Source of the DNA: Ferrimonas senticii DSM 18821
Lineage (GTDB): Bacteria > Pseudomonadota > Gammaproteobacteria > Enterobacterales > Shewanellaceae
DNA length: 64,000 bases
Assembly (NCBI RefSeq): GCF_000422665.1
Contig: NZ_AUGM01000008.1
Span: 62,001 to 126,000, forward strand
Reading direction: 5' to 3'
Positions 1 to 10,785 of this stretch are shown here, in pieces. The translations under genes and the position numbers were made by a program. The notes under the pieces are model-generated. The model had not been told where the DNA came from, did no database searches, and saw only the letters and a list, made by a program, of their open reading frames with translations. Each line of letters begins with the position of its first letter. Position 1 is the first letter of the stretch.

Positions 1-3000
1 GCTTGGTGTTGACTGAGCAGATCATGGGCGTGTACATACTCAGAGGTCACGCCATTGTTATCGCCAGTCTCAGCCACTACCTGGGCATAATCACGGTTGC
101 TGTCGATAACGAACTGTTTGATTACGCCGTCTTTACCCTGTGCAATGCGGATCCCATCAGGGTTGTACAGGTATGTATGGCTGCTGCCGTCCTTGTCGAA
201 GCCACTCAGTTTATTGATGGCGTTGTAGCTGTAGCTGACAACGTCTGCACCGTCGTCCCTGGATAGGATGTTGCCGTTTTCGTCATAGCTGTAACTGACG
301 CTGCCCTGCTGTAGCAGACGATCATTGTCGTCATAACTGAAGCTGGCCAGCACGCCATTGATGTCACTCTGGATCCGGTTACCTACTTTATCGTACTGGT
401 AGCTGGCAGTATGACCGCCGGTAAACAGATCGGTGATCTGTTCAGCTGTCAGGCGATACAAAAGGTCATAGGTGTACTGGCTGTGGCGACCGTCGTGCTC
501 AAGGATCTCCGTCCGGCGACCGGTTGAATCCAGGGTGTAGGAGATCCGGTTGACTACCGTATCTGTGGTGCCCTGGTAGTCGCCCATTCGCCATAAACGA
601 TTTAGAACGTCGTATTCGTATCGGGTGAACAAACCACTATCACGCGTCACCTGTTGCAGGTTGCCGACCGCGTCATACTGGTATGCCGTGATCGCACCGG
701 TCTGGTCGGTGTGATCGTTCAGGCGGTTCAGTGCATCAAAACTCTGGGCTTCGATCCGCTCACTACCATCACTATAGGTAACCTTCAACTGCTGTCGATT
801 ACCCTCGGCATCATAGCTGTACTCCAGTATCGTGCCGTCCGGCTGCGCTTCGCGGATCAATCGGCCGGCAAAGTCGTACTCATAGTTCCAGGTACCGTTC
901 TCGGTTGTGGCCTGGGTACGGTTGCCGTTAGCGTCGTATTGATAGCTGGCCTGGGTACCGTCGGCATAGTCAGTCAGTATCAGTCGGCCATTGTCGTCAT
1001 AACTGTGCAGGGTAAGTGCACCGTTGAAGTCGGTATGGCTGATCAGGCCGCCGCTGTCGTCATAGGCAAAGGTCTCGCGCTGCCCCAGCGGCAGTACACG
1101 TGCAACCTCTCTTCCGTTACTGTCGTATTCCCAGTGGGTCACTCTACCAAGGGCATCTGTCTGGGTGAGTTTGTTACCTTGTTCGTCATAACCATAAGAT
1201 GTCTCACCACCTAGTGCATCAGTCACTTTAATCAACGAGCCTAACGCATCGTATTGATAGCTAGTGACAATACCTGCTTGATCGGTGCGGCTAATGGTGC
1301 GCCCCATTGCATCGTGACTTTCGCCAATGCTAGAACCATCTGCATATTCGGTACGAACTCTACGATCCAACGCATCGTAGATATAACGAGTCGTGCGCCC
1401 TAACGCATCGCTATCTGAGACGAGATTGCCATTTTCGTCATACTGGTAGCTGTGCTCATTACCTAACGCATCAATCACCTTAGTGCGTCTACCAGCAGCG
1501 TCATATTGATACTCAGTAATGGCGCCATTACGATTGGTGACTGACGATATGCGACCAGCCTCATCGTAATGAGTCGATTCAGTTGAACCATCCTCATAGG
1601 TGGTTTGTACTAGCCGATTAAGAGCGTCATACTGATAGTAAGTTTTATGCCCAGCACGATCTGTCTCGGTTAGTTTGTTGTTTTCTGCATCAAAGGTACG
1701 ACTTAATTTTGTACCGTCAGGGTAACGAGTTTCCAACAAATTACCGTAAAGGTCGTAAACCATTTCGGTACGCAAGCCATCGGTACCTATTTGAGCCACT
1801 TCACGACCTAAAGCGTCATACTCCGTACGCAAGGCTCGTCCATCTGGGAGAATAGTCGCCACCAACTGATTACGGGCATCGTACTGGTAGGTTGTTGTGT
1901 CCTCTGAATTACTGCCATCAGGCAACTTACGAGTGCGAGTTTCACTCAATAGGTTGTTGTTAGCGTCGTAGCTATAGCGGGTTTGATGGCCAAGCGCGTC
2001 AGTTTCAGTGAGCTTATTCCCTTCGTTATCGTAGGTATAGTTGGTCTCGTTACCAAGCATATCAACGGTTTTGGTAACTAAGCCTGCGGCATTAATATGA
2101 TTACCAGCCTGCTTACCTGTGGGATCTTGCACCAGGTAGAGGTTACCGACACTGTCATAGCTGTTGGTGTAGCTATTACCCAGAGGATCTGTGATGGTGG
2201 TTTCCTGGCCACGAGTGTTGTAACTGTAGCGCGTGACGTTCCCCAGTGGGTCCGTCTCGGTCAGTACATCGTTAGCTGCACTGAAGGTTCGAGTAGTGGT
2301 TTCACCCAACGCGTTGGTTTCTGTCAGTTGATTACCACGATCATCAAAGGTGTAGTTCGTCACTTCACCAAGCGGATTCACCATCGAAGTAACATTGCCG
2401 CGATCGTCATAGTAGTAGAGGCTGGTATTACCCAAACGATCGGTGACCACCGATTGCTGGCCTATCAGGTCATGATCGAACTCAGTACGGTTACCCTGGT
2501 TATCTTCCTGAGCAGTCAAGCGGCCAGCATCATCATAGATATTACGGACGATGGTGCGCCCCAGTGGATCTACGATATCCAATAAGCCGTGTGAAAGGTT
2601 GTAGGTGTAACTGGTCTGGTGGCCTAACTGATCGTCGCTGGCGACCAAATCATTGTCGTCGGAATAGTGATAATGGCGCTTATGCCCCATGGGATCGGTG
2701 ATCGTCTGGATCTTACCTTCGCTGTCGCGCTCAAAGATAACCGCCTTACCGGATGAGTGGAAAATACCATCATTGGTATACACCAATTCTGCGCCATTAG
2801 GTTCTACGACTTTTTCAATGCCATAAGATTGGTCAAGGTAATAGACGTAGCCTGTGCGGGTAGTAAGCTTGTAACGCTGCGGATTGATTGGCGCAGCAAA
2901 GAAACCCTTCTCTACTAACTGAGAATCAACTAAGCGGGCAAACCTGTCGTCTAGCGGCTCTAGCGTTGATTGAGTGTCTCCTTTCGCTTCAAATTTTAAC

Positions 3001-6000
3001 TCCACATCCAAGGCCGGCGAGGCAAGATTACAGTGTGGCGACGCGTAACCTTCAAAGCGTTCAACTTCGCCATCAGGCAGGGTTACAGTAACCACTGGTG
3101 CACCTTGTGGCTCGATGCAGTAGTTCGGGATCAAGCCTAAAGGACCAGAAGGATAAGCGTTCATCGCCCAGAACTTACCTGGAGTGCGCGACTCTTCGAT
3201 TTTCACATCCTGATAATCAATACTCCAACCATAACCGAAGTCCAGTGCTTCATGGCGACGGCGGCTGTCGTATGTCCGATTTACTTGAATTGGCAGGCCT
3301 GCCATTGGGATCTCAAGATCCGTCAAAGTAATAGAAAAGTTACCTACTTTGAGATCGCCTTCTACAGCAAGGGTAATGCCATCTTGTGATTGGGCCCCGT
3401 TAATATCAGTCGCTTGCAAAACAAGATCGTACTGGCCATTTACCAGCAGACTTGGATCCAGTACTGAAATTGCTTGATTGTTGGCAACCGCATCGCCACG
3501 AGCCAACTCTTGCCATTGTTGATTGCCAACGGAGGAAAGATAAAGAACCCAACCTGCTAAGTTATCGTCAGCTATGCTCGCGATTACGTCAGAACTGTTC
3601 CACAGCACGTCATCCGAAGCCGGAGATAGCAACTGCACCACAGGCGCTTGAGTATCGTTAGCATCTGCAACATTAACCACAGCAGTAGCTTCCTCAGTTA
3701 CCAGATCATCACTCGCTTGGGCCTCAATCAAATATTGACCAGGCGCACTTGCAACCCACTGAGCCTGCCCATAACGATCCAGCGCCAATGGTTGGCCATC
3801 AATAGTCAGTGACGAACTAACATTGCCGGTCCCGCCACTCATTTCAAGGGTCAGAGTGAGCTCTTCCCCCTCGTTTAAATAATCCCCGGATTGCCAAATC
3901 GTTAATTGCAATGGAAGAGGTTCGTCAGTTACGAAGACAGAGAAGCGCTGCAGTGTTTTTCCCTTGCCATCGTCTGCGAACAACTCAAAACTATGGTTGC
4001 CGTTCTGATCTGCTTGAGGGGTCCAACTCAATACTCCAGTTGTTGGGTCAATGCCGGCACCAATAGGCCCTTGTAGCAGGCCAAATGCTAGTGCATCGCC
4101 ATCTGGGTCTTCTGCGATTACGTCGTATCTGTACTCAGCCTCAACCACAGCTTGATGACGAGGAATGCTAGAAATATTTGGCAGCTGATTACTTAAATCC
4201 GCCGCAATCACAGGCAGCGTGAAGCTTTGGGTAGCAATGTTGGCGCCGTCGGACACCGTAACAACAACCGAGTGCTCACCAATATCGCCTTCTTGCGGAT
4301 TCCAGATCAGTAAACCAGAGGCATCTATAGCCATGCCGCTAGGCGCGGTACTTAGCCCGTAGGTCAGCGGTAGCGCTTCTGGATCAACCGCAATTACTTT
4401 ATACAAATAGACCGCGTCAACCATCGCTGGTGCAGTTGGCAAAGAACGGATCTGTGGCGCTTCATTTTGTTCTGAAGGTAGATTCACAAATACGATAAAG
4501 GTTTGAATTACCTGGGCTCCGCGAGCATCTGTAACCTTTACTTGGACATTGTGGCTTTGGCCAGCCTGCACTTCGCTTGGCATCCAATTCACAACGCCAT
4601 CAGTGGAGAGTTGCATGCCATTGGGCTTAATGAGCAATTCATATGACAGCGCATCGCCATCAGGATCTTTAGCCTCAATCTGATAGTGGTAGTTATTCCC
4701 TAGGTTCACCACCGATAGTGGCACTGAATGAATCTGTGGTACCTGATTAGCCGTCTCGTTGACCGGCAGAGTCAGTGTTTGACTGGCAAAGCCGCCGCGG
4801 CCGTCGCTGACATTAATGTCAAAAACGAGAGAGGTACCAATTTGATCGAAAGACGGTACCCAAGTAAATAGCCCAGAATTGTCTATGGCCATTTCAGGGA
4901 GTGCACGCTCGAGCGAGTAAGTTAGCGGGTCGGAATCAGCATCAACAGCAACCAACTGATACTCAAATGTCTGGCCTGCATACACATATCCTGACGGCTG
5001 ACTTCGGATTTCTGGCGCGGTATTTCCAAGATCCGGATCGATGACTTCCAATGTGAACTCTTGTTGTGTGCTAGCCCCTCGAGCATCGATAGCGGTTAAC
5101 GTGACATTGTAAATGCCTACATCCGCCTCTGTGGTGTCCCAAAGAATCAATCCGGAATCAGCATCAAACACCAGCCCTTGCGGGCCAGCAGCAACAATAA
5201 AGTAAACTTCATCTCCATCAGTGTCGGTGGCCATTGGTAAATATTGGTACTGATTTTCCGCCTCGACTGCCAGACCAGGCTCGGATGTAAACACCGGCGC
5301 ATAGTTATCTGGCTCAACGACGGTCAAAACCACATCCTGCGTGGCGACTTCGCCAGCCAGATCGGTCGCCGTCACGGTAAACAGGTAGATACCGATCTGA
5401 TCAGCGGAAACGGTTACCAAACCTGTAAACGGATCGATCTCGACACTCGCAGGTTGATCTTGCAACGCGTAGGCGAAGGCATCACCGATGTCCGGATCCG
5501 ATACCTGAATCTGGAACTGCGCTGGCTGGCCAAATACTGCTTCCCATGTTGATGCACTGGTAACACTGGGGGCGTCATTCAGGTTTTCAATTTGAACACT
5601 GAAACGCTGCTGGTCGCTTAAACCTGCGGGGTCGTAAACTCCAAGCTCAACTAGCTTAGCTTTGGCCGAATTGTTGTTATCCAGACATTCTTCATCTTGA
5701 ACATTAAGTACCGCACGCAATGTGTCTGACAATACCTCAGGATTGGCAACATCAAAGGTTAACCGGACCGAATCACCTGCCGATAATGCTGGCACACTAA
5801 GGTCACCCAATTGAGTTTCGCCATTCCAGTAATGACCGTGGTAAAGCGAGATAACAGTTGATTTGCGCGTTGGTGCTAATCCTCGGTTCAGTACATCGAC
5901 AATAATTTTTGTTCCATTGTCACCTAGGGAAAGATGACTAACCACCAAATCTGGTTGCGCGAGAGCTTCACTGTCGATGAAGGTGTTAAGGCGGAAGGTA

Positions 6001-9000
6001 TTGTGGGTCAACCAACTGTGTGCTGGCTCTGAAGGCACAGAGCCATCGTCATTGATATTGCCAACGGAATACGCATGTTGATTCCAGATCCCACGAGTTG
6101 GAGCCCAGCGATCCTGCTGTTCTTCAAAGACACGGATGCCGGCAAAGCCGCTAGATCCATTACCTGCCACCACGACCATCTCAGCGTGACCATCGTTGTC
6201 GACATCTACAATGATTGGAAGCTCGTAGGTAGTTCCTGATGGATTGGCGATCTCGTAAATAACGTCGCCTGTAGGACCATCAAATATCCGAAGTTTTGTT
6301 TCATCCGCATAGGCAACTTCAGCGCGCCCATCACCGTTGAAGTCGAATACAGATGATCCGGTTTTGTGGGAGGAATAATCCTGATTCGCACGCTTCCAAA
6401 GCAAGGAACCATCTGCATTGAACGTATTGTAATAACTGCGTCCAGCAACCCCAATCTCTGGCTTACCGTCACCATCTATATCAGCGATCGTAGGTGCGCC
6501 CCCATCGCCGCCGCCAGGTAGCGTTACCCTCCAGATCTGTGTACCATCATGTTCGATGAGAGTTACATGGCCGTCACCTGTCAGGACTATTTCAGCGAAG
6601 TCATCATTATCGAAGTTTCCAACAGCGGCGAGTCGTTCCCCTTTGGAAAATCGTTTGATGCCATCATAGCTGTACACAGTTCCGCCAGCGATGACCTCCT
6701 TTGAACCATCCAAATCAATATCGGCAGCAAATGTGATAGGACCGTATCCGCTGGGACCTGTGCTGTTAGAACCTTGCCAAATAACATGACCGTTAGCGTC
6801 GAAGACTACGCCTCCAACCATTATTTCAGGTGTTCCATCGCCCTCTAGGTCATGAATCGCAGCCCCGCCACGGTTAACGATAGAGGGAATAGAAGTTTCC
6901 CATTTAACCGTCCCATCATGCTCGAAAGCCAGTAGACCGCCGCCATCTTTTGGCGCAATGATCTCGAAGAATCCATCATGATCGATATCAGCCGCAGCAA
7001 GAGAACCAAGCGCGAAAGTGTGCGCAGAAAGGTCAGATGTCCAAATGGGCGAACCATCTTTTGCACTGATAGCTCTTAACAGGCTGCTATAGTCATTGCT
7101 ATGGCTGTGGAAGATGATCGCCCTTTCATCGCCATCATCGATCTCACTATTTCCATTGGTATCGAACAGCGGTACGACAATAGCCGCGTGAATGACTTTC
7201 TTGTCATGGGATTCTGGCTCTGAGCCGTTCCATTCCCACTTAACAATCGGCTGCAATGACGCATCCAATGACTCTGGTTCGGCTAAGCACTGCGTATGAG
7301 TGCTTAGTAATGAACCTGTAAAGTCGCTTGTAGGAGACCAAGTTAATAGGCCAGTCGTACCATCAACGTCAGCGCTAGCAATCGATTGCTCAAGGATAAA
7401 ACCCAGCTCATCACCAGGGTTTTGATCCCGAGCTTGCGAGGCATATTGATAAACCTCTCCTTCGGCAACCATAGTCGGTGCCTCGGTCACAAATTCAGGG
7501 GCATGATTTTGTTCGACAACTAACGTAAAGGTCTGAGTGACCTGCGCGCCTCGCAAATCCTCTACTAATACGGTTATCTGATACTCACCAGGAGGAAGCA
7601 GGGTTGGATCGGATGACATACGACCTGTGCGTGGGTCAATGTACAAACCTTCTGGCCCGTTCGCGATAGAAAAAATTGCGGCATCACCAATATCTTGATC
7701 CTCGACCGTTACCTGATAATCATAAACTTGACCTGCTTGATGGGTAACAGTCGCTTCGCTTGTAATAACAGGTGCTTTGTTATTGTCATGCACATTCAGT
7801 AAATAAACCTGCTGATCAGACAATCCGCCAATATCGGTAACATCTACGCGAACGACTGCTGCACGAGATTGGTTGTTAAGGACATCACATTCATCTACAG
7901 ATGCAGGTACTTCCAAAACAGCAAAAACATCGGTTTGTAAAACACTGACGTCTGATAGTGGAATAGTTGCCCACGATTGACTGCCACTTTGAAGTGCTGC
8001 TACTGGGCTATACCCAAGGTACTCACCATTTTCATCTATGCCCGCATAGAAATGAACGACAACTTGCTCCGAAACATCCGCTATCCCTCTATTCGATATT
8101 TCAGCAGATAGGGTGTATTTACCCTCGTCAGCTTCATTTAAATGAAGGCTGCCAACTCGAAGATCTGGATTACCTAAATGCTCTAAGGCAATAGGCAAAT
8201 AAGACATAACGAGACTGGTAGGCCCAAAAGCAGTGCTAAACAATCCCGAATTTGTTGACCAAGTGCCACTAACCTTTTGTTCGTTCAGCAAGTAGCTGAT
8301 GGCATTTATAACTACTGGATCAGTCAACTCCGGCTGACCATAATTAAGTGCAGTTCCTACCCATGCAGTAGTTAACGGATCACTTGCGCTATTATTATAT
8401 CGCGACCAACCACCATCTTGGTTCTGGCGCTGACGTAAAAGATTATCTATGTGAACAGTTGCAGCGTCTATACGTAGCTTAAGCTCTTCGTTAATGAATG
8501 AAGAACTTATCTCGCTTAAGCCAATGTACCTAAATACACTGTATAACGTGTCGCTGTTGTTATCTTGATAATTAGCTAGCAAATATTCCGCAATGGATGG
8601 CATCAATGCTTTGTAATTTTCAATTATCTGTTGTTCACTTTCAGCAAATGGAAGCCGTTCGCTATCAGTTATCAACTTAGCCGCAGCTTGTGCAACAAGC
8701 GCTGTAATAGGGGTAGGATTATTGAGCCAAGCAGTATTATGATCTTGAGTCCAATACGTCTGGCTCGACGAACCTTGGCGCTTGTCATAAAAGAATTTTA
8801 GCGCATTCGCTCTCACTAGAGCCGTTCTTTGCCGGTCAGGATTATCACCTAAAGCCCACAATGCCAACGCAGTTTGTGTTTTTGAGTACTCCGGATGTGA
8901 CTGCCGTATCGAACCGTCGGATTGTTGGCTGGTTAATAGCTCATTAAGGAGATATTCAGTCGCTTCCAAGTCAACATTAATCTTATCAATAGACGTTTCT

Positions 9001-10256
9001 AAACCCAAAAGGCTTTGGGTTTGAACGTGACACCCCAAACAATTATGTTGTTTATCCCACCTTACCGCTTCATTTGCTGTGTAGGTACTTGCTATCTCCA
9101 GAGCCTCTTGGACTCGGCGGAATAAAGGCGCTATGTACGTTACGCTAGCCGGATCACTAGCAATGTCGTTAGTCGTCGAAACAGCACCGGCAGGTATTAC
9201 ATAGCACTGTTTATTTAGAGTCGGAACAGTCCCTACGTAAGCAGCATCGGGCAACCAAGTTATTTCACCAGTGTCGGCAACAATCTGCATACCCCTTGGC
9301 GCAGCAACAAGTTGATAATTAAGAACATCATCTTCATTTGGATCTTCAGCTAGGACGGGGTAAGAATAATTTGAATCTTCTACTGCATGTTCAATTGCTT
9401 GACTAATGATTACTGGGGGCTTGTTTGTCCTTTTTACGTTGATTGTCACTTTAGCAACAGAGGAGTTATCTTCACCATCGTTCGCCCTGAAAGTCAGTTC
9501 ATCTGCGCCGTAAAAGTTAAGGTTCGGGGTATATGTTAACTCTGAGTTGTGAAAAGTAAAGGTGCCATGCTGAGGCGGTGTTACAACCTCAAAAGTCAAA
9601 GCGTCGCCATCGGGATCAGATGCCGGTAAATTGATGGATGCTGGTTTATTTTGTTCTGTTTCTAGGAAAGCATCGGCTACTGTGGGTGGTTCGTTATAAC
9701 AGCGTGTGAAGCCTTCAAATGTAAAACTGATCCATCCTTTTCCGTTCAGTTTAAAGCCAGATAGGCGGATAATGGCAAACTTCTGGATAAGATAATTTTG
9801 GTTAGAACCTTTACCTTGCTTTTTTTGCCAGACGGGGATGATGATCGACTTATCAATTAACGCGCTTAGGTTAGAGCGAATAGAACTGCTATTTTTAACT
9901 CCAGGAGTCCCCTGCACCCAGTCTCCAATATCGACCTTGTTATCAGAGGGGTTATTGGGATTGATATAATCCTCGCTATTTCCAGGAGGAATTAAGCTAT
10001 TTGCTAGGGTGTTAGCATCTTTCTTGCCGTCCCAATTCAAGAAAGAAAAATTACCTGCACCTGATTTAGTCGGAATATCAGCGAAATTTGTATTAAGCTT
10101 TGGAGAACCAAGAGTCGCTTCTGAAATTGCGAGAGGATAAATAGAGCAAAATTCTGACGACTTTATCAGCGTGTCAGCGTTTACATGACACGACACTGTA
10201 AACGCAATCAACATCGCGAATTGCAGTAGCTTCCCTAGCACGGCACCAATCTCCAT
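1..10256 (-). CDS. Giant RHS/YD-repeat protein with cadherin-like and FG-GAP domains (3' end outside window)
   Basis: One uninterrupted minus-strand frame of 3418 codons begins at an ATG (10256) and is still open at base 1. A signal peptide-like N-terminus is followed by cadherin/Ig-like modules with repeated WxP and DPxxGD-type motifs. Around residues 400-640 is a helical region with a CLGCH haem-c type motif (406-410) and a QDGGW motif like those of squalene-cyclase/prenyltransferase folds. FG-GAP/VCBS-type repeats rich in DxDxDG lie at about 1000-1400, more cadherin-like modules at about 1500-2100, an RHS entry motif (VNRTYDSRR) near 2325, and then dozens of YD repeats (YxYDxxGN) to the edge. 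RHS proteins are large secreted or surface proteins that often end in a variable toxin domain; that end is not visible. It lies on the transposon side of the ffs junction and is probably cargo. The start has only a weak ribosome-binding site. Confidence 0.85.
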   Translation of the reverse strand, partial: MEIGAVLGKLLQFAMLIAFTVSCHVNADTLIKSSEFCSIYPLAISEATLGSPKLNTNFADIPTKSGAGNFSFLNWDGKKDANTLANSLIPPGNSEDYINPNNPSDNKVDIGDWVQGTPGVKNSSSIRSNLSALIDKSIIIPVWQKKQGKGSNQNYLIQKFAIIRLSGFKLNGKGWISFTFEGFTRCYNEPPTVADAFLETEQNKPASINLPASDPDGDALTFEVVTPPQHGTFTFHNSELTYTPNLNFYGADELTFRANDGEDNSSVAKVTINVKRTNKPPVIISQAIEHAVEDSNYSYPVLAEDPNEDDVLNYQLVAAPRGMQIVADTGEITWLPDAAYVGTVPTLNKQCYVIPAGAVSTTNDIASDPASVTYIAPLFRRVQEALEIASTYTANEAVRWDKQHNCLGCHVQTQSLLGLETSIDKINVDLEATEYLLNELLTSQQSDGSIRQSHPEYSKTQTALALWALGDNPDRQRTALVRANALKFFYDKRQGSSSQTYWTQDHNTAWLNNPTPITALVAQAAAKLITDSERLPFAESEQQIIENYKALMPSIAEYLLANYQDNNSDTLYSVFRYIGLSEISSSFINEELKLRIDAATVHIDNLLRQRQNQDGGWSRYNNSASDPLTTAWVGTALNYGQPELTDPVVINAISYLLNEQKVSGTWSTNSGLFSTAFGPTSLVMSYLPIALEHLGNPDLRVGSLHLNEADEGKYTLSAEISNRGIADVSEQVVVHFYAGIDENGEYLGYSPVAALQSGSQSWATIPLSDVSVLQTDVFAVLEVPASVDECDVLNNQSRAAVVRVDVTDIGGLSDQQVYLLNVHDNNKAPVITSEATVTHQAGQVYDYQVTVEDQDIGDAAIFSIANGPEGLYIDPRTGRMSSDPTLLPPGEYQITVLVEDLRGAQVTQTFTLVVEQNHAPEFVTEAPTMVAEGEVYQYASQARDQNPGDELGFILEQSIASADVDGTTGLLTWSPTSDFTGSLLSTHTQCLAEPESLDASLQPIVKWEWNGSEPESHDKKVIHAAIVVPLFDTNGNSEIDDGDERAIIFHSHSNDYSSLLRAISAKDGSPIWTSDLSAHTFALGSLAAADIDHDGFFEIIAPKDGGGLLAFEHDGTVKWETSIPSIVNRGGAAIHDLEGDGTPEIMVGGVVFDANGHVIWQGSNSTGPSGYGPITFAADIDLDGSKEVIAGGTVYSYDGIKRFSKGERLAAVGNFDNDDFAEIVLTGDGHVTLIEHDGTQIWRVTLPGGGDGGAPTIADIDGDGKPEIGVAGRSYYNTFNADGSLLWKRANQDYSSHKTGSSVFDFNGDGRAEVAYADETKLRIFDGPTGDVIYEIANPSGTTYELPIIVDVDNDGHAEMVVVAGNGSSGFAGIRVFEEQQDRWAPTRGIWNQHAYSVGNINDDGSVPSEPAHSWLTHNTFRLNTFIDSEALAQPDLVVSHLSLGDNGTKIIVDVLNRGLAPTRKSTVISLYHGHYWNGETQLGDLSVPALSAGDSVRLTFDVANPEVLSDTLRAVLNVQDEECLDNNNSAKAKLVELGVYDPAGLSDQQRFSVQIENLNDAPSVTSASTWEAVFGQPAQFQIQVSDPDIGDAFAYALQDQPASVEIDPFTGLVTVSADQIGIYLFTVTATDLAGEVATQDVVLTVVEPDNYAPVFTSEPGLAVEAENQYQYLPMATDTDGDEVYFIVAAGPQGLVFDADSGLILWDTTEADVGIYNVTLTAIDARGASTQQEFTLEVIDPDLGNTAPEIRSQPSGYVYAGQTFEYQLVAVDADSDPLTYSLERALPEMAIDNSGLFTWVPSFDQIGTSLVFDINVSDGRGGFASQTLTLPVNETANQVPQIHSVPLSVVNLGNNYHYQIEAKDPDGDALSYELLIKPNGMQLSTDGVVNWMPSEVQAGQSHNVQVKVTDARGAQVIQTFIVFVNLPSEQNEAPQIRSLPTAPAMVDAVYLYKVIAVDPEALPLTYGLSTAPSGMAIDASGLLIWNPQEGDIGEHSVVVTVSDGANIATQSFTLPVIAADLSNQLPNISSIPRHQAVVEAEYRYDVIAEDPDGDALAFGLLQGPIGAGIDPTTGVLSWTPQADQNGNHSFELFADDGKGKTLQRFSVFVTDEPLPLQLTIWQSGDYLNEGEELTLTLEMSGGTGNVSSSLTIDGQPLALDRYGQAQWVASAPGQYLIEAQASDDLVTEEATAVVNVADANDTQAPVVQLLSPASDDVLWNSSDVIASIADDNLAGWVLYLSSVGNQQWQELARGDAVANNQAISVLDPSLLVNGQYDLVLQATDINGAQSQDGITLAVEGDLKVGNFSITLTDLEIPMAGLPIQVNRTYDSRRRHEALDFGYGWSIDYQDVKIEESRTPGKFWAMNAYPSGPLGLIPNYCIEPQGAPVVTVTLPDGEVERFEGYASPHCNLASPALDVELKFEAKGDTQSTLEPLDDRFARLVDSQLVEKGFFAAPINPQRYKLTTRTGYVYYLDQSYGIEKVVEPNGAELVYTNDGIFHSSGKAVIFERDSEGKIQTITDPMGHKRHYHYSDDNDLVASDDQLGHQTSYTYNLSHGLLDIVDPLGRTIVRNIYDDAGRLTAQEDNQGNRTEFDHDLIGQQSVVTDRLGNTSLYYYDDRGNVTSMVNPLGEVTNYTFDDRGNQLTETNALGETTTRTFSAANDVLTETDPLGNVTRYSYNTRGQETTITDPLGNSYTNSYDSVGNLYLVQDPTGKQAGNHINAAGLVTKTVDMLGNETNYTYDNEGNKLTETDALGHQTRYSYDANNNLLSETRTRKLPDGSNSEDTTTYQYDARNQLVATILPDGRALRTEYDALGREVAQIGTDGLRTEMVYDLYGNLLETRYPDGTKLSRTFDAENNKLTETDRAGHKTYYQYDALNRLVQTTYEDGSTESTHYDEAGRISSVTNRNGAITEYQYDAAGRRTKVIDALGNEHSYQYDENGNLVSDSDALGRTTRYIYDALDRRVRTEYADGSSIGESHDAMGRTISRTDQAGIVTSYQYDALGSLIKVTDALGGETSYGYDEQGNKLTQTDALGRVTHWEYDSNGREVARVLPLGQRETFAYDDSGGLISHTDFNGALTLHSYDDNGRLILTDYADGTQASYQYDANGNRTQATTENGTWNYEYDFAGRLIREAQPDGTILEYSYDAEGNRQQLKVTYSDGSERIEAQSFDALNRLNDHTDQTGAITAYQYDAVGNLQQVTRDSGLFTRYEYDVLNRLWRMGDYQGTTDTVVNRISYTLDSTGRRTEILEHDGRHSQYTYDLLYRLTAEQITDLFTGGHTASYQYDKVGNRIQSDINGVLASFSYDDNDRLLQQGSVSYSYDENGNILSRDDGADVVSYSYNAINKLSGFDKDGSSHTYLYNPDGIRIAQGKDGVIKQFVIDSNRDYAQVVAETGDNNGVTSEYVHAHDLLSQHQ

Positions 10257-10569
10257 TTGAGTTCCATAGCTAAAACAAAACCAACTTCCTGTCGGTTTTT
10301 TGACGCTCAGCTGTCAAGATTTGCATAGCGTGACATTAACAACACTCAAATATCAACATTTTAGGCGAAACATTTTGAAGCCCAACTTACCGTCAAGAAG
10401 TTGGCTCTCGTACAGAACTTTTAACGTGCCCGTCGTTATGACTATGATACGTTGCTCTGAGGGATGGTAGTCCAAGGCAAGATCATGAATGTTTCTTGAC
10501 CAATTTGGGCGTCTGATTGACCCACAGATCGGTCTGTGATCTCATGCTCTCTTTTTCGGGCGTACCAGC
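10257..10569. other. Intergenic stretch upstream of the RHS gene
   Basis: No gene is seen. It must contain the promoter of the RHS gene (minus strand), but no clear -35/-10 pair stands out. The right part is probably non-coding leader of the truncated ISAs1 element that follows. Confidence 0.4.
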
Positions 10570-10755
10570 ATGGTCATCGACGGTATCAAAGCACACTTCA
10601 GCATCATTCAAGACAGTCGGCAAAGTGCCAAAGTCGATTACCCATTGTTCGATATCCTGTTTGGTGCCCTTTGTGCCGTCATTGCAGGTGCCCGAGGCTG
10701 GACGGATATTCGTGAGTATGTTCTGGGCCACCATGACTGGTTTCTTCGTCATCGA
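10570..10755 (+). pseudogene. ISAs1-family transposase, N-terminal fragment
   Basis: About 62 codons read like the conserved N-terminus of ISAs1-family DDE transposases: an HFSIIQDSRQ motif, then a hydrophobic LFDILFGALCAVIAGA motif, then GWxDI and GHHDWF. The frame is cut exactly where the IS3 element starts: its first bases TGA supply the stop codon at 10756. The rest of the transposase is not found on the far side of the IS3 element, so this is a relic, truncated by insertion plus deletion. Confidence 0.8.
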
Positions 10756-10785
10756 TGATCTGCACCGGTAAAACTGGACACACGG

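Noticed and set aside
5244-7264. Several frames of 60-100 codons on both strands inside the RHS gene
   Set aside because: The main minus-strand frame is continuous here and shows FG-GAP and cadherin-like repeats; the others are shadows.
10311-10345. A TGTC terminus with TTTGCATAG as possible left end of the transposon
   Set aside because: There is only one weak GCATA-type block instead of several TnsB sites, and the flanking bases do not match the AATTT duplication at the right end.
10483-10752. Minus-strand frame of 89 codons opposite the ISAs1 fragment
   Set aside because: It is antisense to a recognisable transposase N-terminus and resembles no family.
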